This document shows positions 6,968-11,044 of a stretch of DNA of 11,044 bases, in pieces. Position 1 is the stretch's first letter. Each line of letters begins with the position of its first letter. The stretch lies in assembly GCA_050942995.1 (NCBI GenBank), contig JBMNOI010000128.1, forward strand, positions 1-11,044, read 5' to 3'. This DNA is from JBMNOI01 sp050942995 (GTDB lineage Bacteria; Chloroflexota; Anaerolineae; UBA1429). Below the pieces are notes generated by a model. The model was not told the DNA's origin, made no database searches, and saw nothing but the letters and a program-made list of their open reading frames with translations. The position numbers were made by a program, and so were the translations under genes.

Positions 6968-7534
6968 TCAGCTGCTTTCGCGCTCGGGGACATGGCCGAA
7001 CAACTGCCTGGCCGCCCGGCCCACTCCCTGCAAAAACTGAGGCACATCGCGCCTGGTCAATCGGTTCCAGGTCAGCGTCACGTTGGCCAGCACCCACAGG
7101 ATCAGGATTCGCCCCAGCAACATGCGCCGTACCAGCAAGCAGATGACGAACCACAAGTACACCGGCCCCTGAAACAGCGCCCCCAGCGGCTTGGTGATGC
7201 TGCCGAAACGCCACAGAATGACGGCCCAGATCGCCACATACGCCAGCATAACCAGAGGGTGTAACAGCCCCGCGCTCTTCATAAAGTAGAGCAATCCCAG
7301 CGCCAGCAGCATGTCGATGAAAAGATCGCTTCGTCCGATCCAGCTCTGCGTCTTCACCCCGCTTTTGCGTGCCAGAGGGCCGTCCAGCGCATCGGTCGTC
7401 CACGCCGTCAACACAAAAGCAGCCGCCAGATCCAGGCCGCGCGATCCGGCCAGAGACCCCAGAACCGTCAGGGCAACCGACAACACCAGGCGCAAGCCAG
7501 TCATCCCGTCTGCAAACGTCTTCATCCAGGCCAT
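6968..7534 (-). CDS. CDP-alcohol phosphatidyltransferase family membrane protein
   Basis: 188 aa. This family transfers a phosphatidyl group from a CDP-lipid to an alcohol (glycerol phosphate, inositol, serine or similar) within the membrane. The signature is 'TTDALDGPLARKSG' followed by 'WIGRSDLFID': D48, D51, G52, A55-R56, then G67, D70 and D74. All aspartates are present, but the spacing is AR-x10-G-x2-D-x3-D, whereas the textbook form is AR-x8-G-x3-D-x3-D; this suggests a subfamily of unknown alcohol substrate. Further hydrophobic segments lie at about 14-30, 36-47, 73-88, 93-109 and 124-152, typical of the 6-helix fold. The ATG is preceded by AAGGAG; a second in-frame ATG lies three codons later. 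The gene stands alone and is convergent with the beta-galactosidase gene. Which phospholipid it makes cannot be told from sequence. Confidence 0.8.
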   Translation of the reverse strand: MAWMKTFADGMTGLRLVLSVALTVLGSLAGSRGLDLAAAFVLTAWTTDALDGPLARKSGVKTQSWIGRSDLFIDMLLALGLLYFMKSAGLLHPLVMLAYVAIWAVILWRFGSITKPLGALFQGPVYLWFVICLLVRRMLLGRILILWVLANVTLTWNRLTRRDVPQFLQGVGRAARQLFGHVPERESS

Positions 7535-7591
7535 GGCATCTCCTTGAGTGTGTCGTTGCGTCGATCACCCCCGACGACTAGTTAACGTACA

Positions 7592-7605
7592 ATCCTTAAA
7601 AGGAT
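7592..7605. promoter_or_regulatory. Short inverted repeat, possible operator
   Basis: ATCCTT-AA-AAGGAT (7592-7605) lies about 60 bp upstream of the phosphatidyltransferase start, in an AT-rich patch where a minus-strand promoter would be expected. A poor -35/-10 pair (TTATCC, TTAACT) overlaps it on the minus strand. A regulator-binding role is only a possibility. Confidence 0.25.
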
Positions 7606-7812
7606 AACTGATCTGCCGAAATATGGCAAGAGCGGGCACCCCTCGCCCCAGAGCGGCGTACAAGGACGCAAAGTAACTTCCTTCCACAGAGGGAAAATAC
7701 AAAATTATATGCGTCTCGCGCCATTCACTCGCTCCGGGCAGAGATCTTTGGAAGGGGATGCCGGACCATAGCCCCCTGCCCCCCGTCGGCATCGAACGAT
7801 AGGAGTTTCTCG
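7606..7812. other. Gene-free spacer, no product recognised
   Basis: About 200 bp between the divergent phosphatidyltransferase and SDR genes. I find no tRNA, no ORF with a ribosome binding site and no convincing riboswitch. It holds a hairpin GATGCCG/CGGCATC (7757-7763 with 7787-7793), and an isolated minus-strand TATAAT (plus-strand ATTATA, 7704-7709) without a good -35. Base composition is more AT-rich than the flanking genes at 7680-7712. Confidence 0.4.
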
Positions 7813-7840
7813 TTGACTTCTCAGTTATTTACTTTATAAT
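7813..7840 (+). promoter_or_regulatory. Near-consensus sigma70 promoter of the stress-type operon
   Basis: -35 TTGACT (7813-7818), 16-bp spacer, -10 TATAAT (7835-7840), in an AT-rich patch. Transcription would start near 7847, leaving a leader of about 100 nt. The leader contains GGCATTGC (7865-7872), which can pair with GCAATGCC (7916-7923) just before the ribosome binding site. Confidence 0.75.
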
Positions 7841-7946
7841 CTCAATTAATAGATGCAGGCCATCGGCATTGCATTACGCCCCCGGCACGGCTTCCCCATG
7901 CAGCATCGCCCCATCGCAATGCCCCATGAGTTAAAAAGGGGAGATG

Positions 7947-8813
7947 ATGGGAAAGAGCGAGTCACAGGAACAGTTTCCACCCCAGCAACAGCCTGTACAA
8001 CCGGGTATCGAGCGCGAGATGGAACCGCCACCGCTGCAAGAGGCGGCCGCCTATCGAGGCAGCGGCAAGCTGCAGGATCGCGTGGCCCTCATCACCGGTG
8101 GCGACAGCGGCATCGGTCGCGCCGTCGCCACCCTTTATGCCCGCGAGGGCGCCGACGTGGCCATCGTCTACCTGAACGAGCATCAGGACGCCGAGGAGAC
8201 GCGCAGAATCGTCGAGGCCGAGGGACGCCGTTGCATCACCATCGCCGGAGATGTGGGCGACCCCGCCTTTTGCCGCCGGGCCGTCCAAGAGACGCTGCAG
8301 GCGTTCGGGCGCCTCGACATTCTGGTGAACAACGCCGCCGAGCAGCATCCCACAGACAACCTGCTCGACATCAGCGTCGAGCAACTCGAACGAACCTTTC
8401 GTACCAACATCTTTGCCATGTTCTTCATGACCCAGGCCGCCCTGCCTCACCTGAACGAGGGCAGCGCCATCATCAACACCACGTCGGTCACCGCCTATCG
8501 AGGCAGCGCTCACCTGCTCGATTACTCCTCGACCAAGGGCGCCATCGCCGCATTTACCCGCTCTCTGGCCCTCAACCTGGCCGAAAAGCGAATCCGGGTC
8601 AACGCCGTGGCTCCGGGCCCAATCTGGACGCCCCTCATTCCGGCCACCTTTGGCGAGGAAAAGGTCGAGTCTTTCGGCGCCGACACGCCCATGAAACGTG
8701 CCGGCCAGCCCGAAGAGGTTGCGCCCGGCTATGTGTTTCTGGCATCCGCCGACTCGACCTACTTTACCGGACAGGTCCTGCATCCCAACGGCGGCCAGAA
8801 TATGAGCAGCTAG
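7947..8813 (+). CDS. SDR-family oxidoreductase, general-stress (YhdF/YghA/Gsp39-like) type
   Basis: 288 aa. Short-chain dehydrogenases of this type reduce or oxidise carbonyl/alcohol substrates with NAD(P)H in the cytoplasm; the true substrate is generally unknown. The N-terminal 40 residues are a Gln/Pro-rich extension (QEQFPPQQQPVQP) typical of the YhdF/Gsp39 group. The Rossmann fold then shows TGGDSGIG (50-57), NNAA (128-131), catalytic S180, Y193 and K197 (YSSTK), and PGP (223-225). It ends with 'GQVLHPNGGQNMSS', so the fold is complete. Two adjacent ATGs exist at 7944 and 7947; I prefer the second because AGGGGAG abuts the first too closely. It is the first gene of a unit with PfpI, a small unknown protein and ChaB, all typical stress proteins, and it has a strong promoter upstream. 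Family certainty is high; the stress role is by analogy. Confidence 0.9.
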   Translation: MGKSESQEQFPPQQQPVQPGIEREMEPPPLQEAAAYRGSGKLQDRVALITGGDSGIGRAVATLYAREGADVAIVYLNEHQDAEETRRIVEAEGRRCITIAGDVGDPAFCRRAVQETLQAFGRLDILVNNAAEQHPTDNLLDISVEQLERTFRTNIFAMFFMTQAALPHLNEGSAIINTTSVTAYRGSAHLLDYSSTKGAIAAFTRSLALNLAEKRIRVNAVAPGPIWTPLIPATFGEEKVESFGADTPMKRAGQPEEVAPGYVFLASADSTYFTGQVLHPNGGQNMSS

Positions 8814-8825
8814 CATGAGGAGATC

Positions 8826-8840
8826 ATGCGCCGGATGTGA
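8826..8840 (+). other. Four-codon micro-ORF with strong ribosome binding site
   Basis: ATG-CGC-CGG-ATG-TGA (MRRM) follows TGAGGAGATC, one of the better ribosome binding sites in the window, in the spacer between the SDR and PfpI genes. It may be a vestigial start site or a translation-tuning element. It may also be chance. Confidence 0.25.
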
Positions 8841-8874
8841 TCGGTGAATAGAACGAGTCGAGGAGGCATGAGAT

Positions 8875-9474
8875 ATGACAGGAGAATTGGAAGGATTGCG
8901 GATTGCCATTCTGGTCGAAGAGGGGTTCGAGCAGGAAGAGCTAACCCGCCCGCAGCAGGCGCTGGAAGAGGCGGGCGCCACCACCGAGGTCATCTCACCC
9001 CAGAAGGACCGTGTGCGCGGATGGGATCATACCAGATGGGGTGACGAGATCGATGTCGATACCCCTCTAGATCGTGCCAGCCCCGAGGATTACGACGCGC
9101 TGCTGCTTCCCGGTGGAGTGATGAACCCGGACAAGCTGCGCATGGACGAAAAGGCCGTGCGCTTTGTCCGTAGCTTTTTCGATGCCAACAAACCGGTGGC
9201 CGTCATCTGCCACGGCCCGTGGACCCTCATCGAGGCGGGTGTCGTCCGAAACCGACAGATCACCTCTTATCCGTCACTGCGTACCGATCTGGAGAATGCC
9301 GGCGCCGTGTGGGTCGATCAGGAGGTCGTCGTGGACGAAAACCTGGTCAGCAGCCGCCGTCCCGACGATATCCCCGCGTTCAACGAACGCATGATCGAGG
9401 TATTCAGTCGGCTGGGTCGATACAGACAGATGATGGAGGAACAGCGCCGTCAGACGGCCAGAGGAATGAGCTAA
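8875..9474 (+). CDS. PfpI/DJ-1 family protein (class I glutamine amidotransferase-like)
   Basis: 199 aa. PfpI/DJ-1/YhbO-type proteins protect against oxidative and carbonyl stress. Activities reported for the superfamily include glyoxalase III, deglycase and protease, and which one applies here is open. Visible features: N-terminal strand 'LRIAILVEEGFEQEEL' (8-23) with the conserved acidic residue, 'YDALLLPGGV' (73-82) and the nucleophile elbow AVICHGPW with C112-H113 (109-116). The family's 'GRKITSYPSLRTDLENAGA' segment appears as NRQITSYPS and onward (126-143). Length is normal, with a short Gln/Arg-rich tail. The ATG follows GGAGG by about 9 nt; an ATG at 8868 is out of frame. It is the second gene of the stress-type operon and lies 61 nt after the SDR gene. 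Confidence 0.9.
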   Translation: MTGELEGLRIAILVEEGFEQEELTRPQQALEEAGATTEVISPQKDRVRGWDHTRWGDEIDVDTPLDRASPEDYDALLLPGGVMNPDKLRMDEKAVRFVRSFFDANKPVAVICHGPWTLIEAGVVRNRQITSYPSLRTDLENAGAVWVDQEVVVDENLVSSRRPDDIPAFNERMIEVFSRLGRYRQMMEEQRRQTARGMS

Positions 9475-9484
9475 GGAGATCGCC

Positions 9485-9772
9485 ATGCTCGGCGAAACCT
9501 ATTGCACAACCGACTATGCCGCCATCCGACGCTGGATGCAGGCCCGCAATATCCGCCCGACCATCGATACCAGCACCGGCAGGCTGGTTATCGGCTATCC
9601 CGGATATCAGGAGGTCGGTGTGCTCGAAGAGATCTCGTGGGGCGAGTTCTATGAGCGGCTGGATCGAGAGGGGCTGGCTCTGATGTACCAGGAAGAGACC
9701 GCCCTGGGCGAGATCAGTCACTGGGCCAGGCTCGTCCGCTATGGTCCGGAGGCGAACGACTGGCCTCTATAA
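9485..9772 (+). CDS. Small conserved protein of unknown function
   Basis: 95 aa, no signal peptide or membrane segment, hence cytoplasmic. It resembles a family of small uncharacterised bacterial proteins, sometimes mislabelled as glucan-branching enzyme, that share the start 'TTDYAAIRRWMQARNIRP' (8-25) and a 'PGY' turn. They also share 'LEEISWGEFYERLDREGLAL' (47-66) and the ending 'MYQEET' (67-72). I know this family only from pattern memory and no function is established. The start is fixed by TAAGGAGATCGCC: the AGGAG is well spaced, and the upstream PfpI stop lies 10 nt away, so the two are surely co-transcribed. ChaB follows 15 nt after its stop. The context suggests a stress-related role. 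It contains one cysteine and five tryptophan/tyrosine-rich spots but no recognisable catalytic motif. Confidence 0.75.
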   Translation: MLGETYCTTDYAAIRRWMQARNIRPTIDTSTGRLVIGYPGYQEVGVLEEISWGEFYERLDREGLALMYQEETALGEISHWARLVRYGPEANDWPL

Positions 9773-9787
9773 AGGGGGAGATACAGC

Positions 9788-10036
9788 ATGCCTTACGCCG
9801 GCATCGAACAACTGCCCGCACAAGTGCGTGACCACCTGCCCGTACATGCCCAGCGGATCTATATGGAAGCGTTCAACAGCGCATGGGAGCGTTACCGGGA
9901 ACCGGAGGACCGGCGCGGAGGTGCCTCACGGGAAGAGACGGCGCATCGGGTGGCGTGGGCGGCGGTGAAACAGCGCTATGAGAAGGATCCCGAGACGGGC
10001 GAGTGGCGCGAAAAAGTCGCCGAATCGTCCAGATAA
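9788..10036 (+). CDS. chaB: ChaB-family protein
   Basis: 82 aa, full length for ChaB, a small acidic-to-neutral helical protein first linked to the ChaA Ca2+/Na+:H+ antiporter in E. coli but found widely without it. The family pattern is clear: 'LPVHAQRIYMEAFNSAWERY' (17-36), a variable loop, then 'ETAHRVAWAAVKQRYEK' (50-66) and 'GEWREK' (71-76). No chaA gene is in the window. Its place as the last gene of the SDR-PfpI-unknown-ChaB unit fits a salt or general-stress role rather than a dedicated antiporter partner. GGGGGAG precedes the ATG by about 8 nt. Confidence 0.9.
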   Translation: MPYAGIEQLPAQVRDHLPVHAQRIYMEAFNSAWERYREPEDRRGGASREETAHRVAWAAVKQRYEKDPETGEWREKVAESSR

Positions 10037-10039
10037 AAC

Positions 10040-10068
10040 CCGGGGGCGGCCGAAATGGCCGCCCCCGG
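10040..10068. terminator. Bidirectional terminator between chaB and the NIPSNAP gene
   Basis: A perfect 12-bp stem, CCGGGGGCGGCC (10040-10051) with its complement (10057-10068), around loop GAAAT. On the minus strand it is followed by GGTTTTATC, a short U-tract, so it should terminate the NIPSNAP transcript well. On the plus strand it ends the stress-type operon without a T-run. Confidence 0.8.
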
Positions 10069-10089
10069 AGCACATGCACGACACAATCC

Positions 10090-10410
10090 CTATCGGATCA
10101 CCGACCGGGGCGTGGGCGAAATGCGGGTCACAACGGTTTTGGAGCGATCCATCATCTCGCCGATGGGCGGGCTGATGACGTTCTTCCACTCGTCATCCTC
10201 ATACACCGCTTTGTACAGCGCCTCACGCTGGGCCTCATCGTCGAAACGACGGATCCAGATATACAGATCGTCCTCTTCCTGAGCCACAAAGCTGCCTACC
10301 ACCACCATTCCCCTGGAGATCTGGAAGGGGATCACCGTCTCTTCCATATACTTGACAAATTGCTCGCGCTGACCGGGCCGGCATCGATATTGTCGCAGTT
10401 CGAAGAACAT
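10090..10410 (-). CDS. NIPSNAP-family protein
   Basis: 106 aa. NIPSNAP domains are dimeric ferredoxin-like (alpha-beta barrel) folds, usually of unknown bacterial function. The domain is complete: 'FFELRQYRCRPGQREQFVKYM' opens the protein (2-22, shown in parts: LRQY at 5-8, PG at 12-13). It is followed by 'ISRGMVVVGSF' (31-41), the strand 'DLYIWIRRFDDEAQREAL' (48-65) and a C-terminal 'RSKTVV' strand. I set the start at 10410, not at the upstream in-frame ATG (10446), because GGAG lies 9 nt before it and the domain begins at once. The gene has its own promoter at 10466-10495 and a terminator right after its stop, so it is a single-gene unit. Substrate is unknown. Confidence 0.85.
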   Translation of the reverse strand: MFFELRQYRCRPGQREQFVKYMEETVIPFQISRGMVVVGSFVAQEEDDLYIWIRRFDDEAQREALYKAVYEDDEWKNVISPPIGEMMDRSKTVVTRISPTPRSVIR

Positions 10411-10465
10411 GGTGTTCGCTCCTGTATGATGATTCGTTGGACGCATATTGCGGCGGACGCCCCTA

Positions 10466-10495
10466 TTTATACCCCTGAACCCATTCCCCGGTCAA
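10466..10495 (-). promoter_or_regulatory. Promoter of the NIPSNAP gene
   Basis: Reading the minus strand: -35 TTGACC (10490-10495), 18-bp spacer, -10 TATAAA (10466-10471). Transcription would start near 10459, about 50 nt before the ATG at 10410. The -35 begins only a few bases past the stop codon of the upstream transporter gene. Confidence 0.6.
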
Positions 10496-10502
10496 ACGTC
10501 GC

Positions 10503-11044
10503 TCAGCGTCCGCGCAACGCATTGGTCCGCTCCACCAGCCCCTCAAGGCGTTGCATCAGATTGGCGATCGCCGGTGTCATCGTCTCGGATTCTCCGGCGA
10601 TACGCGCTCTGGCCTGCTCCAGGCGCCGGGTCAATTCGTCCATCGCATCGGGCGACTCTGGCATCTCGGGCGTCAGCGCGGGCCCTAGCAGATGCCGCCC
10701 CACCGTCTGCAGAGCCAGCGACAGCAATGGGGCAAGGAGGGCGCCCAAAAGGCCAAACACCCAGGTCATGGCCACCACGATAAATGCCGTGAACAGCGAG
10801 CTGAAGCGTTGTTGGACGGGCAAGAGGCGCCGCACGGCGACCTGGATGCCGGCCAGTACCGCTCCCGCATACAGCACCGGACAGATGCTACACGAGATCG
10901 ACTGCCCCATACCCACCCCCAATGAGATCAGCAACACCAGAGGTACCCCCAACCATGGGATGAGTCGCAACGCTCCGGCCACCAGCGCGAGGATGGTCAC
11001 CTGCTGCAGGCCCAGCAATCGGTACCCGGGCCAGAGAAACACGA
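10503..11044 (-). CDS. C-terminal part of an AI-2E family transporter (truncated by window edge)
   Basis: The frame is open at the right edge, so the N-terminal half is outside; about 180 aa are visible, ending at TGA (10503-10505). The family (PF01594-type, including TqsA, PerM and Na+/H+ antiporter-like members) has about eight membrane helices. Here one sees 'LVAGALRLIPWLGVPLVLLI' (helix pair around the conserved IPWLG), a middle helix ending in 'AVRRLLPVQQRFSSL', and the family's final 'FIVVAMTWVFGLLGALLAPLLSLALQTV'-type segment (in parts: helix, FGLLGALLAPL turn, helix). A soluble tail of about 65 residues follows, with an EL-RRLEQARARIAGE helix that may form a coiled coil. Despite the family name, the substrate need not be autoinducer-2. 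No promoter for this gene lies in the window. Confidence 0.8.
   Translation of the reverse strand, partial: VFLWPGYRLLGLQQVTILALVAGALRLIPWLGVPLVLLISLGVGMGQSISCSICPVLYAGAVLAGIQVAVRRLLPVQQRFSSLFTAFIVVAMTWVFGLLGALLAPLLSLALQTVGRHLLGPALTPEMPESPDAMDELTRRLEQARARIAGESETMTPAIANLMQRLEGLVERTNALRGR

Noticed and set aside
7625..7710. Possible cyclic di-GMP (GEMM-I) riboswitch, because of GGACGCAAAG near 7664
   Set aside because: Only that one 10-nt core matches. The GGCAAACC partner, the tetraloop stem and the receptor are missing, and the segment lies upstream of the mapped-looking promoter at 7813.
7962..8993. 343-codon minus-strand frame opposite the SDR gene
   Set aside because: It is antisense to an intact SDR gene and continues into the PfpI gene; it has no domain and no ribosome binding site.
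10411..10446. Upstream in-frame ATG at 10446 for the NIPSNAP protein
   Set aside because: It lacks a ribosome binding site, while GGAG is well placed before the ATG at 10410, where the domain begins.

Overview
The window is about 11 kb of GC-rich bacterial chromosome, tightly packed with genes on both strands. I see no mobile elements, CRISPR arrays, rRNAs or tRNAs. The gene families suggest a Chloroflexota (Anaerolineae-like) organism. The pointers are a degenerate PP2C-like domain joined to a membrane-anchored Fn3-like domain, a secreted NADase-type glycan-binding-like protein, a stand-alone bacterial RIO1 kinase, and a cytoplasmic GH42 beta-galactosidase. This assignment is an inference from family content, not from any phylogenetic marker.

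Layout. (1) 1-345: 3' end of a UshA-type metallophosphoesterase domain whose metal-binding histidines appear to be replaced. Two hairpins separate it from the next, convergent gene. (2) 462-2716, minus strand: two cell-envelope genes. One encodes a single-pass membrane protein with a cytoplasmic PP2C-like pseudo-phosphatase domain. The other encodes a secreted glycan-binding-like protein with a C-terminal membrane anchor. (3) 2871-4589, plus strand: cutA, then a short independent unit with a strong promoter, a 20-codon ORF and an intrinsic terminator, then a RIO1-family kinase. (4) 4588-6860: a perfect 18-bp inverted repeat followed by a GH42 beta-galactosidase. (5) 6968-7534, minus strand: a CDP-alcohol phosphatidyltransferase. 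(6) 7535-7946: a 400-bp gene-free region with a near-consensus promoter. (7) 7947-10036: a four-gene stress-type operon (SDR oxidoreductase, PfpI/DJ-1 protein, 95-aa protein of unknown function, ChaB). It ends at a bidirectional terminator. (8) 10090-11044, minus strand: a NIPSNAP-family protein and the C-terminal part of an AI-2E family transporter that runs off the window.

How the genes fit together. The four-gene unit at 7947-10036 reads as an oxidative/osmotic or general-stress operon driven by TTGACT-16-TATAAT. Most other genes look like single housekeeping or accessory units with their own promoters. Several of these promoters have an extended -10 (TGn). The most unusual piece is the region 3266-3587, where the promoter, the small ORF and the terminator sit in front of the RIO1 gene. 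There the terminator loop and 3' arm are perfectly complementary over 13 nt to a downstream stretch of the RIO1 leader. This suggests attenuation or an RNA-RNA interaction controlling the kinase, but that is a hypothesis.
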